Source: Nocardioides sp. TRM66260-LWL (GTDB lineage Bacteria; Actinomycetota; Actinomycetes; Propionibacteriales; Nocardioidaceae). Taken from it: a stretch of 64,000 nt of DNA. A model generated the notes under the pieces. That model saw nothing but the letters and a program-made list of their open reading frames with translations, did not search any database and was not told the origin of the DNA. The stretch spans positions 62,001 through 126,000 of the forward strand of contig NZ_JAIQZK010000007.1 of the NCBI RefSeq assembly GCF_020075545.1. Reading direction: 5' to 3'. The position numbers and the translations under genes are program-made. This document shows positions 1 to 8,956 of this stretch, one piece after another; position 1 is the first letter of the stretch; each line of letters starts with the position of its first letter.

Positions 1-40
1 CTGCCCCGGCGCGGATGCCGGGAATCGTCCGCCCACGCAA

Positions 41-59
41 TAGGTTGCCCTCGGCAACC
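41..59 (+). promoter_or_regulatory. -10 hexamer overlapped by palindromic operator, MFS gene
   Basis: TAGGTT at 41-46 fits an actinobacterial -10 element. A perfect inverted repeat, GGTTGCC-CTC-GGCAACC (43-59), covers the end of that hexamer and the expected transcription start. This is where a TetR- or MarR-type repressor of a drug exporter would bind. No regulator gene is visible here; it could lie left of the window. No clear -35 element is seen. Confidence 0.5.
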
Positions 60-88
60 AACCCGCTGGCCCCAGGAGACCCCACCCC

Positions 89-1576
89 ATGTCGGTGCAC
101 GACGACGCCCGCCCCGCGACCCTCCCCGACCCCCACGCGCCCGCCCCCGAGGCGGTCGCCGCCGAGGCCGAGATCCGCAGCCACACCTCGCCCGGACGCG
201 CCCGCGCCGAGCTGCTCGTCGTCGGCACCGCCGGCCTCGCGGTCTCGATGGCCCAGACGCTGCTGGTGCCCGTGCTCCAGGTGCTCCCCGGACGCCTCGA
301 CGCGACGCCGTCCGACGTCGAGTGGCTGCTGACCTCGACGCTGCTGGTCGCGGCCGTGTCGGTGCCGGTGATGGGCCGCCTCGGCGACATGTTCGGCAAG
401 CGCCGGATGCTGCTGGTCGCCCTGGCCGCGCTCGTCGTCGGCTCCCTGCTCTGCGCGCTCACCGACGACCTCGGCCTGCTGATCGTCGGCCGCGGCATCC
501 AGGGCGTCTCGGTGGCGGCCATCCCGCTCGGCATCAGCCTGCTCAGCACGCTGCTCCCCCGCGAACGCGTCGGCTCGGCGATCGCCGTGGTCAGCGCGAT
601 GCTCAGCGTCGGCGGCGCGCTCGCCCTGCCGATCGGCGGGCTGGTCGGCGAGCACGCCGACTTCCACGTCCTGTTCTGGATCACCGTCGCCGTCGGCGCG
701 GCCTCGCTGGTCGCCACCCTCGCGGTGGTGCCGGAGTCGCCGGTGCGCACCGGCGGGCGCATCGACGTCGTCGGCACCGTGCTGCTGGCCGGCGCGCTGG
801 TCGCGCTGCTCCTGCCGCTCGCGGAGTCGGCGTCGTGGGGCTGGACGTCGGGCCGCACCCTCGGGCTGCTGGCGCTCGGCGTCGTCCTCGTCGCCGTCTT
901 CGGCTGGACCCAGACGCGCATCGCCGAGCCGCTCGTCGACCTCGTCGCGCTGCGGCGTCCGCCGATCGTGCTCACCAACGTGGCCTCGATCCTCTTCGGC
1001 TTCGCGCTCTTCGCCTCGATGATCGGCACCGCGGGCTACCTGCAGGCGCCCGAGGCCACCGGCTACGGGTTCGGCGCCTCGATCGTCTTCAGCGGCGTCT
1101 GCATGCTGCCCGGCGGCCTCGCGATGCTGGTGCTCTCCGACGCCACCGCGACGATCATCGGCCGCATCGGCGGCGCCCGGACGCTGGCCCTCGGCGCGGC
1201 GATCCTCGCCGCCGGCTGGCTGATGCGGATCGTCCTGACCTCCGAGCTCTGGATGGTCGTCGTCGGCAGCGCCGTCGTCGGCGTGGGCGCCGCGATCGGC
1301 TACGCGGCGATGCCCAGCCTGATCAACGAGCACACGCCGGTCTCGGAGATCGCGGCCGCGAACGGCCTCAACTCCCTGGCCCGCAGCCTCGGGACGTCGG
1401 TGGCCAGCGCCGTCGGCGGCTCGGTGCTGGCGGCGAACACCGTCCTCGTCGGGGCCGGCGCGGCGTCCTTCGAGCTGCCCTCGCTGGGCGGCTACCGGCT
1501 GCTGTTCGCGCTGTGCGTCGTCGCCTCGGTGGCCGCCGGCGCCCTCGCGCTGGCCATCCCCCGACGGCGGATGTGA
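89..1576 (+). CDS. MFS transporter, DHA2 (14-TM) drug-exporter type
   Basis: This 495-residue integral membrane protein resembles proton-coupled multidrug exporters of the DHA2 family. A roughly 45-residue Pro/Ala-rich cytoplasmic N-terminus precedes about 14 hydrophobic segments. The MFS motif A is visible as GRLGDMFGKRRM near residues 93-104, and PLGISLLSTLLPRERVGSA follows in the fourth/fifth helix region. The length matches the family. The start is the ATG at 89, with AGGAG about 12 nt upstream, further than ideal. The substrate cannot be read from sequence. The palindrome over its promoter suggests ligand-responsive repression. The gene stands alone; the next gene begins 94 nt downstream with its own RBS. 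Confidence 0.9.
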   Translation: MSVHDDARPATLPDPHAPAPEAVAAEAEIRSHTSPGRARAELLVVGTAGLAVSMAQTLLVPVLQVLPGRLDATPSDVEWLLTSTLLVAAVSVPVMGRLGDMFGKRRMLLVALAALVVGSLLCALTDDLGLLIVGRGIQGVSVAAIPLGISLLSTLLPRERVGSAIAVVSAMLSVGGALALPIGGLVGEHADFHVLFWITVAVGAASLVATLAVVPESPVRTGGRIDVVGTVLLAGALVALLLPLAESASWGWTSGRTLGLLALGVVLVAVFGWTQTRIAEPLVDLVALRRPPIVLTNVASILFGFALFASMIGTAGYLQAPEATGYGFGASIVFSGVCMLPGGLAMLVLSDATATIIGRIGGARTLALGAAILAAGWLMRIVLTSELWMVVVGSAVVGVGAAIGYAAMPSLINEHTPVSEIAAANGLNSLARSLGTSVASAVGGSVLAANTVLVGAGAASFELPSLGGYRLLFALCVVASVAAGALALAIPRRRM

Positions 1577-1670
1577 CGCGGATCCGGGCGACGCCCGCCG
1601 GACCGGCACCCGCCGGAGGCCGTCCGGATGCCATGATGTGACCACGGTTCCCACGAGCGCAGGAGTCAGC

Positions 1671-2090
1671 ATGACCACCCCCGTCCGTCGTCAGCAGGGC
1701 TACGTCCCGGTCCCCCGGCGGCCCACCGACCAGATCGTCGAGCAGCCCGTCGTGCTGCACACGACCTCCGACGCCGGCTGGGGTCTGCTGGTCGGTGCCG
1801 GCGCGATCGTCCTGGGCTTCAGCTGGACGCTGTTCCCCCTCGACAACCCGGGCATGTGGGCCGGCTACTGGTGCTCGCTGCTCGGCATGTTCGTCCTGCT
1901 CGCGGGCCTCGGCCTGCGCACCCGCATGGGTCGTCTGCCGCTGCTGGCCACCGCGGGCGGCTCCGGCGCGCTGCTGGTGATCATCCCGCTGCTGCGCGAC
2001 TGGGGCACCTGGGCCACGACCACGATGGTCATCGGCGGCGCCATCGTCATCCTCGGCACCGTCCTCGCCGGCGCCCGCGGCAGCGACTGA
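1671..2090 (+). CDS. Small four-helix membrane protein of unknown function
   Basis: This 139-residue protein has a short polar N-terminus (MTTPVRRQQGYVP) and about four hydrophobic helices (WGLLVGAGAIVLGFSWTLF, YWCSLLGMFVLLAGLGL, LPLLATAGGSGALLVIIPLL, TTMVIGGAIVILGTVLAG). I do not recognise a named family; small membrane proteins like this are common in actinobacteria. The start is the ATG at 1671, with AGGAG six nt upstream. An in-frame GTG at 1638 would add 11 residues but lacks an RBS. A strong hairpin follows the stop. Confidence 0.75.
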   Translation: MTTPVRRQQGYVPVPRRPTDQIVEQPVVLHTTSDAGWGLLVGAGAIVLGFSWTLFPLDNPGMWAGYWCSLLGMFVLLAGLGLRTRMGRLPLLATAGGSGALLVIIPLLRDWGTWATTTMVIGGAIVILGTVLAGARGSD

Positions 2091-2107
2091 CGTCCCCACC
2101 CACGTCC

Positions 2108-2140
2108 CGAGGCCGGTCCCGCAGCGCGGGACCGGCCTCG
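2108..2140 (+). terminator. Rho-independent-type hairpin after the small membrane protein
   Basis: A perfect 15-bp GC-rich stem (2108-2122 with 2126-2140) has a 3-nt loop and begins 17 nt after the stop codon at 2090. There is no T-tract, as is usual in high-GC actinobacteria. Confidence 0.75.
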
Positions 2141-2181
2141 CGTGCGTCCGCGCCGATCCGTCCCGTCCTCCGTGCCGCGCC

Positions 2182-2187
2182 TAGGCT
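2182..2187 (+). promoter_or_regulatory. -10 hexamer TAGGCT of the Cys-rich small protein
   Basis: TAGGCT lies about 40 nt upstream of the ATG at 2227. The leader contains an RBS (GAGG at 2216-2219, seven nt before the start). Confidence 0.45.
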
Positions 2188-2226
2188 GGAGGCGTCCACC
2201 CGAGAGCCGACTTGCGAGGTCCCGCC

Positions 2227-2352
2227 ATGTGCGTCCCCATCCCGTGCCGCGTCTGCGGCGACAAGATCACCTGGAGCGGCTGCGGCGAGCACGTCGACGA
2301 CGTCCGCGCCGTGGTGCCCGCCGAGCAGTGGTGCGAGGGTCACCAGGGCTGA
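2227..2352 (+). CDS. 41-residue Cys-rich small protein (zinc-ribbon-like)
   Basis: The ORF reads MCVPIPCRVCGDKITWSGCG then continues to ...QWCEGHQG. It has five cysteines: C2, a CRVCG pair (C7, C10), C19 in SGCGEH, and C36 in WCEGH. Histidines after the last two cysteines could join a metal site. It is too short for usual ORF calling. Support comes from the -10 hexamer, the GAGG RBS at 2216-2219, the clean stop and its fit between a terminator and a convergent gene. From memory, short proteins with a CxxCG...WxGCGxH pattern are widespread in actinobacteria and some fungi, with no known function. Zinc binding is inference. Confidence 0.7.
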   Translation: MCVPIPCRVCGDKITWSGCGEHVDDVRAVVPAEQWCEGHQG

Positions 2353-2361
2353 CGCCCGCCT

Positions 2362-2383
2362 CGGCTCGCCGCCGATCGAGCCG
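2362..2383. terminator. Hairpin between convergent genes
   Basis: A 7-bp stem (CGGCTCG/CGAGCCG) with an 8-nt loop fills the 33-bp gap between the Cys-rich protein gene and the histidine kinase stop at 2386. It can serve both strands. Confidence 0.5.
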
Positions 2384-2385
2384 CC

Positions 2386-3641
2386 TCAGACCACGGTGAG
2401 TCGGACGGTCGCGACCGCGCCGTCGTCGTTGGCCAGCGTGAGCGTCGCGCCGATCTGCCGCGCATAGGCGTCGGCCAGCGCGAGGCCGAGCCCCGCGCCC
2501 GCGGTGCGTCCCACCGCGTGCAGGCGCTGAGGGCCGGCGAGGAGCACCTGCGGCGGGTAGCCCTCGCCCGCGTCGCGGACGACGACCCGCTCGCCGTCGA
2601 TCCGCACCCGCACCGGCGCGCTGCCGTGCCGTCGCGCGTTGGCCAGCAGGTTGACGAGCACGCGCTCGAGGCGGCGCTGCTCGCCGAGGACGGGCACGGG
2701 ATCGGTCACGACCAGCTCGTCCGGGGCGAGGTCGGGCAGCTGCGCGACGATGCGAGCCAGCAGGTCCGGCACGTCCAGCGGCGTCAGGGCCTCGACGGCG
2801 GGCGCCGCCTGGTCGGCCCGGGCGAGCTCGAGCAGGTCGTCGACGAGGAGGCGCAGCCGCTCCACCTGCTGGCGCACCAGGACGCTGGCCGCGTCGTCCG
2901 CGGGCAGCAGCGACGAGGCCGAGACCAGCGCCGTGAGCGGCGTGCGCAGCTCGTGCGCGACGTCGGCGGTGAAGGCCTGCTCGGTGCGCACGCGGTCGCG
3001 CAGCGTGGAGGAGAGCGCGTCGATGCCGGCGACGAGCTCGTCGACCTCGTCGCGCCGTCGGGTGCGCAGCGGCTCCGGCGCCTGCTGCAGGGCGCCCACC
3101 TCGACCCAGCGCGCGGCCCGGCGCAGCCGTCCGGTGATGGGTCCGGCCACGAGCCAGCCGACGAGGAAGGCCACCAGCAGCAGCTGCAGCCCGACGAGCA
3201 GGAACGTGCGGTGCAGGTGGTCGCGCTCGCGGGCGAGGGAGTCCGCGGAGACCTCCGCGGCGAGCACCTCCCCTCCGTCGAGTCGACGCGCCGCCCACAT
3301 GCGGCCGTCGCTGAAGTACGTGACCATCCGGTGCTCCGGGGCCGCCCGCGCCGCCTCGACCAGCGGCGGCGGCAGGGGGACGGGCGCGCTCGGCTCGCGG
3401 GCGTCCGCGGCGACGAGCGTCGCATCGCGCGCCACTGCGCCGGTGAACTCGTAGGACGCCTCCGCAGCGCTGAGCCGGGCCTCCGCCTCGGCCCGCAGCC
3501 GGGTGAGGCCCTCGCTGACGGCGCTGCGGTCGGACACGTAGCCGATCACCAGCGCCGAGCAGACGGCGCTGAGGGCGACGGCGAGCGCGATCGGCAGCCG
3601 CAGGCTGCGCCACCACGGGACGCCGGCGGGCGCCACCGGGG

Positions 3642-3645
<4 letters not shown>
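2386..3645 (-). CDS. Membrane sensor histidine kinase (HisKA/HATPase) of the NRPS locus
   Basis: This 419-residue two-TM kinase has helix 1 at about residues 12-34, an extracytoplasmic sensor of about 105 residues, helix 2 near 143-166 (FLLVGLQLLLVAFLVGWLVA) and a HAMP linker. The phospho-acceptor His is near 231 (DVAHELRTPLTALVSA). The ATPase N box is LVNLLANARRHG and the G2 box is GAGLGLALADAYARQIGA. The start is a GTG at 3645 that overlaps the response regulator stop as GTGA, so the two are translationally coupled. The signal sensed is unknown. Position at the end of the NRPS operon suggests it monitors the envelope or the product; that is inference. Confidence 0.9.
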
Positions 3646-4390
<745 letters not shown>

Positions 4391-4394
<4 letters not shown>

Positions 4395-4900
4395 GGACGC
4401 GCTCCGGGAGCGAGGTCGAAGCGCAGCGGCGGGCGTCCGACCACGCGGATCACGAGCTCGGTGTAGACGGCGGTGCGCGATGCCGGCCGCACCCGCTCGA
4501 GCACCGCGGTGGCCGCCGCGACGTCCTCGCGGCGGCCCTCGCACGCCCCCGCGCAGGGCACGACCCACCGGCCCACCGCCTCGGCCCGCGCGCCGCCCCA
4601 GTCGGCCCAGCGCAGGTCGGCGAGCGCCGGCCCGTCCGGCCCGCACGAGGGCGCGAGGCGGGCCGGACGCTGCACGGCCTCCCGGCCGCAGTCGAGCACG
4701 TAGGTGGCCTCGGCGAGGTCGGCGGAGCGGCCGAGCGTGGAGTCCGAGAGCCGGGGGCCGGCGTCGGCGTGCTCGGAGCCGAACTCGATCCGGGCCACCA
4801 CCGCCAGCACCAGGGCGACGGCGAGCAGGGCGACGACGGCCGTCGCCGGGGCCGCCTGCAGGCGAGCCAGCCGACCGCGCATCCCCGTCCCCCTCGACAT
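4391..4900 (-). CDS. Membrane-anchored small protein with four Cys, NRPS operon
   Basis: This 169-residue protein has a short basic N-terminus, one hydrophobic helix (VVALLAVALVLAVVARI) and an exported domain. Four cysteines (YVLDCG, APSCGP, PCAGACEG) could form two disulfides. There is no lipobox, so it is a signal anchor or cleaved secretory protein, not a lipoprotein. I do not recognise the family. The ATG at 4900 was chosen; an ATG at 4882 (MRGRL) with an AGGGGG stretch before it is equally possible. Its stop overlaps the response regulator start, so it is expressed with the two-component system and could be an accessory sensor protein (inference). Confidence 0.75.
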
Positions 4901-4947
4901 CCCGACCCCGGATCCTCTGCCCCCGGGCCCCGATCGCCCGGCCGGCC

Positions 4948-7900
4948 TCAGGCCTGCCGGGCGATCGGCACGCCGGCCCAGCGGGTGGCCTCCGGCAGCG
5001 CCTCGCCGCGCATCAGCACCGAGCCGAGGCCCACGTGCGTGCGGGGTCCGACGACCGTGTCGAGGAGGATAGCGCTGTGCGGTCCGACGCTCGCGCCGTC
5101 GCCGAGCACCGCGGGCCCGATCTGCATCACCCTGTCCTGGAACAGGTGGGTCTGGACGCACGCGGCCCGGTTGACCGCCGCGTCGACGCCGATCACCACC
5201 TGGTCGAACTCGTAGGTCGCCAGGGTGCCGACGTAGGCGCCGCGGCCGACCCGGGCGCCCATCAGGCGCAGGTAGAGGTTGACCACCGGCGTGCCGAGCG
5301 CGGCGCGCAGCAGCCACGGCCCGGCCACCATCTCCTGGCAGCTGTTGAGCAGCTCGTCGCGCCACACGAACGTGGAGAAGAACGGGTGCGAGCCGACCCG
5401 GTAGCGCCCGATGAGCAGCCACTTCAGGACGATCGTCACCGCCACCCCGAGGCCGCCGACGGCGCCTAGGAGCAGCGGTCCGACGAGCAGCAGGACCCCG
5501 AGTCCGGCCCGCTCGTCGACCACGGCCGCCAGGTCGAGCAGCAGGCTGGCGAGCCAGGCCAGCAGCACCGCCGGCACCACCAGCCGGACGACGTCGAACA
5601 CCCGGCGCAGCGCCCGCACCCGTCGGGACGGGAAGAGCGTGCGGGACGGGTCGGCGTCCACGGGCGTGCGGGGCAGCTCGAAGGCCGGCACGCCGAGCCA
5701 GGTCGAGCCGTCGGGCACCCGCGCCGGCGGCACCGACTGCAGGCCCACCAGGCAGCCGCTGCCGACGCTCGTGCCGCCCGGCACGGTCGCGGTGTTGCCG
5801 AGGAACGAGCGGGCGCCGACGCTCACCGGCCGCAGCTCGGTCCACCCGTCGCGGGTGCGTCCGGTGGCGAAGCCGATGGCGTCGGTGGAGAAGCAGAGAT
5901 CGCCGTACGACACCAGCCGGTTGAGGCCGCTCGCCGTCGAGACCTCGGTGCCGCGACCGACCGTGATGCCGCACCAGGTGAGCCAGCGCCGGGTGAGGCT
6001 GGAGGAGAACAGCGCGAAGAGGGAGTGCGTGGCGTCGTTCATCAGGCCCTCCGCGAGCCAGCGGGCGGCCGCCGCCGGCGCGTCGGTGCGCTGCCAGCCC
6101 GGACGCACCCGTCGCCCCGCCAGGCGCACGGCGAGCGCGGTGCCGAGGGCCAGCAGGACGAGGTAGCCGACGGCCAGCAGCGGCCCGCCGACGAGCTCGC
6201 CGCCGAGGGTGTCGACCGCGCCGCTCAGCACCAGGGCCAGGCCCGGGAGCGCGCACAGCCAGGGCAGCCCCTCCCGGACGAGCACCGCCGCGGCGAAGGC
6301 GCGGCGTCCGCCGGGCGCCGGCTCCGCGGCGGCCGCCGGCACGGGCCAGTCGTCGCCGGCCCGCCCCACTCGACGGGCCACCGCGCCGGACCACCGCTCC
6401 CCCGCCGGCACGTCGCCGGTGACGACGGCGGCCGGCTCGACCTCCGCACCCTCCCCGATCCGGACGCCGGGGTGCAGCATCGCCCGCCGCGCGATCCGCG
6501 CACCGGCACCGATGACGATCGGCCCCGCCACGATCTCGGCGCCCTCGACGTGCCAGCCGAGCAGGTCGACCTCCTCCTCCAGCGTCGCCGCGGCGCCGAC
6601 GGTCACCAGCGCGCCGAGCGAGGGCAGGGTCGCCAGATGGGCGCCGGGGCCGACGTCGACGCCGGCGACCCGGGCCCAGCGCGCCGCCCACGGCGTCCCC
6701 GCGAGCCGCTCCAGGTGCAGCACCGAGCCGACGGCCTCCAGCAGCCAGAGCCGCAGACCGAGCCCGGAGTGCCGGGAGCGGCGGACCACGACCCCGGGCT
6801 CCAGGCGCGGCAGGAGGGCGCGCCGCAGCGCACCCCCGACGAGCAGGCGTCCGGGCGTCGTGCCGAGCAGGGCCAGCAGCGGCACCAGCACCCACCAGGC
6901 CGCACGCGGGAGCGGGCTGGAGACGTCGAGCAGGCCGGCGACGTCGCCGAGGAGGAGGAGCCCGGCGAACCAGGGCGCCGCCCGCAGGGCCAGCACGCCG
7001 CCGAGGCCGACGATCTGGAGCGCGCCGACGACGGCCGGACGTCCGCCCGCCGTCGGCTCGGGGTCGGCGCTCGTCGCGTCGTCGGGCACGGCCTGGCCCG
7101 CGTCGGCGTCCAGCTCGTCGAGGTGCGCGGCGAGGAGGCCCAGCCGGGGGCAGCGGTACACGTCGGCGATCGCCAGGCGCGGGAAGCGCTCGCGCACCGC
7201 CGTCACCATCCGGGCCGCGATCAGGGAGCTGCCGCCGAGGTCGAAGAAGTCGCTGTCGGCGGTCACCTGCAAGGGGCCGAGCTCGGTGCGCCAGATCGAG
7301 GCCAGCCAGGCCGCGGTGGCCGACAGGCCGGGGTCGGCGCCGTCCTCCGCGGCCGTCGCGACCCGCTCGGGCGGGGGCCAGGGCAGGGCCGCCCGGTCGA
7401 CCTTGCCGCTGGAGCGCTGCGGGAGCGCGTCGACCAACACGACCAGCGGCGCGACGCCGCCCGACGTGCGTGCGGCGACGCTGCGGCGGACCGCGACGAG
7501 GTCCAGCACCACGCCCGCCTGCGCCACGACGTACCCGACGAGGAGCGGGTTGCCGTTCTCGGAGCGACGTACGGCCGCGGCCGCCGCGGCGACGCCCGGA
7601 ACGGCCGCCAGGTGGGCGTCGACCTCGCCGAGCTCGATGCGTCGGCCGCCGATCTTCACCTGGTCGTCGCGCCGGCCGAGGAAGGCGTACCCGGCGGGCG
7701 TCTCGACGGCCATGTCGCCCGAGCGGTAGCCGCGCTCCCAGCCCAGGTGCGGCAGGGGCGCGTACCGGACCCGGTCGAGCCCGGGGTCGAGGTAGCGGCC
7801 GAGGCCGACTCCCCCGATCACGAGCTCGCCGGGGCTGCCGGGCGGCACGGCGCGTCCCTCCTCGTCGACCAGCGCGGTCAGCCAGCCCTCGAGCGGACGC

Positions 7901-8832
7901 CCGATCGAGACCGGCTCGCCGGGCACCACGCGCGCCGCCGTGGAGACGACCGTGGCCTCGGTGGGGCCGTAGGTGTTCCACACCTCGCACGACGTCGCCA
8001 GCCGGTGGGCCAGCGGGTCGGGCAGGGCCTCGCCGCCCAGGATCACCAGGCGCAGGCCCTCGAGCACGTCGTCCTGCCACAGGGCCGCCAGCGTCGGGAC
8101 GGTGCTGACCACCGTCACCCCCCGCTCGCGGATCCACGGCCCCATCTCGACGCCGGCGCGCACGACCGAGCGCGGCACCGGCACCAGCGCCGCGCCGTTC
8201 GACCACGCCGTCCAGATCTCCTCGCAGCTGGCGTCGAAGCTCACCGACAGCCCCGCGAGCACGCGGTCCTCCGGGCGGACGTCCCACAGCCGGTGCTCGG
8301 CGCGGACGAAGGCGGTCGCCGACGCGTGGGTGATCGCGACGCCCTTGGGCGTGCCCGTGGTGCCGGAGGTGAAGATGACCCACGCGTCGTCCGCGGGCTC
8401 GACCGCCGCGCCCGGCTTCTCCCGGCCCGCGCGGCCCGCGCGGCGGACCTCGAGCGCGAGCCCGTCGGTGAGGACGCCCAGCACGTCGGCGCCGTCGAGG
8501 ACCGCCGCGATCCGCTCCTCGGGGTCCTCGGCGTCGACCGGCACGTACGCCGCACCGGCCTTGAGCACCGCCAGGATGCCGGCGTAGAGCTCGGCGGTGC
8601 CGCTGGTGATGCGGACGCCGATCCGCTCCCCCGGCCCGGCGCCGGCGGCCCGGAGCCGGCCGGCGATCTCATCGGTCCAGGCGTCGAGCTCGGCGTAGGA
8701 GAGGTCGCGGTCGGGCAGGGAGAGCGCCGGCCGGCGGGGGTGGGCCCGGGCGACGTCCGTGAACAGGTCGGTCAGGGTGCGCGCCGGCTGCAGGGGCAGC
8801 AGCTCGTCGGCGCGGTAGTCGAGGAACACCAT
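4948..8832 (-). CDS. Pls-like single-module NRPS (A-T plus membrane/beta-helix terminal domain)
   Basis: The architecture of this 1294-residue protein matches epsilon-poly-L-lysine synthetase (Pls) and related TIGR02353-type proteins, about 1300 residues. An adenylation domain fills about residues 1-505: FTSGTTGTPKG near 152, NTYGPTEATV, YRSGDM, GRRDDQVKIGGRRIELGEVD and SGKVDRAALPW. A carrier domain follows with the phosphopantetheine Ser near 532 (DFFDLGGSSLIAARM). There is no condensation or thioesterase domain. The rest (about 600-1294) alternates hydrophobic helix pairs with three left-handed beta-helix (hexapeptide) segments, the regions that condense the amino acid chain in Pls. The A4 motif reads SFDASCEEIW: the usual Asp for the alpha-amino group, and Glu where a basic side chain could be held. 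The product is therefore plausibly a homopolymer or short peptide of a basic amino acid. Monomer identity is inference. Confidence 0.88.
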   Translation of the reverse strand: MVFLDYRADELLPLQPARTLTDLFTDVARAHPRRPALSLPDRDLSYAELDAWTDEIAGRLRAAGAGPGERIGVRITSGTAELYAGILAVLKAGAAYVPVDAEDPEERIAAVLDGADVLGVLTDGLALEVRRAGRAGREKPGAAVEPADDAWVIFTSGTTGTPKGVAITHASATAFVRAEHRLWDVRPEDRVLAGLSVSFDASCEEIWTAWSNGAALVPVPRSVVRAGVEMGPWIRERGVTVVSTVPTLAALWQDDVLEGLRLVILGGEALPDPLAHRLATSCEVWNTYGPTEATVVSTAARVVPGEPVSIGRPLEGWLTALVDEEGRAVPPGSPGELVIGGVGLGRYLDPGLDRVRYAPLPHLGWERGYRSGDMAVETPAGYAFLGRRDDQVKIGGRRIELGEVDAHLAAVPGVAAAAAAVRRSENGNPLLVGYVVAQAGVVLDLVAVRRSVAARTSGGVAPLVVLVDALPQRSSGKVDRAALPWPPPERVATAAEDGADPGLSATAAWLASIWRTELGPLQVTADSDFFDLGGSSLIAARMVTAVRERFPRLAIADVYRCPRLGLLAAHLDELDADAGQAVPDDATSADPEPTAGGRPAVVGALQIVGLGGVLALRAAPWFAGLLLLGDVAGLLDVSSPLPRAAWWVLVPLLALLGTTPGRLLVGGALRRALLPRLEPGVVVRRSRHSGLGLRLWLLEAVGSVLHLERLAGTPWAARWARVAGVDVGPGAHLATLPSLGALVTVGAAATLEEEVDLLGWHVEGAEIVAGPIVIGAGARIARRAMLHPGVRIGEGAEVEPAAVVTGDVPAGERWSGAVARRVGRAGDDWPVPAAAAEPAPGGRRAFAAAVLVREGLPWLCALPGLALVLSGAVDTLGGELVGGPLLAVGYLVLLALGTALAVRLAGRRVRPGWQRTDAPAAAARWLAEGLMNDATHSLFALFSSSLTRRWLTWCGITVGRGTEVSTASGLNRLVSYGDLCFSTDAIGFATGRTRDGWTELRPVSVGARSFLGNTATVPGGTSVGSGCLVGLQSVPPARVPDGSTWLGVPAFELPRTPVDADPSRTLFPSRRVRALRRVFDVVRLVVPAVLLAWLASLLLDLAAVVDERAGLGVLLLVGPLLLGAVGGLGVAVTIVLKWLLIGRYRVGSHPFFSTFVWRDELLNSCQEMVAGPWLLRAALGTPVVNLYLRLMGARVGRGAYVGTLATYEFDQVVIGVDAAVNRAACVQTHLFQDRVMQIGPAVLGDGASVGPHSAILLDTVVGPRTHVGLGSVLMRGEALPEATRWAGVPIARQA

Positions 8833-8875
8833 GGGGACGATCGAGCCAGAGCCGCGTCTCAGGCCCGTGGGAGCG

Positions 8876-8914
8876 CTGTCGCAGTCCTGTGCGGGTTCTG
8901 TGACAGTCCTGTGA
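8876..8914 (-). promoter_or_regulatory. Four 11-bp-phased direct repeats upstream of the NRPS gene
   Basis: Read on the minus strand, hexamers TCACAG (8914-8909), TCACAG (8903-8898), GCACAG (8892-8887) and CGACAG (8881-8876) are each exactly 11 bp apart. The first and third are followed by GACTG. The array ends 44 nt before the NRPS start. Its form (TCACAGN-N4 repeated) resembles the direct repeats bound by mycobacterial PhoP, an OmpR-family regulator, and an OmpR-type gene lies in the same operon. Binding is inferred. Confidence 0.55.
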
Positions 8915-8956
8915 CGGCAGGGGCATCGAGGCCACGGCGGTCGCGTCGCGGTCGGG

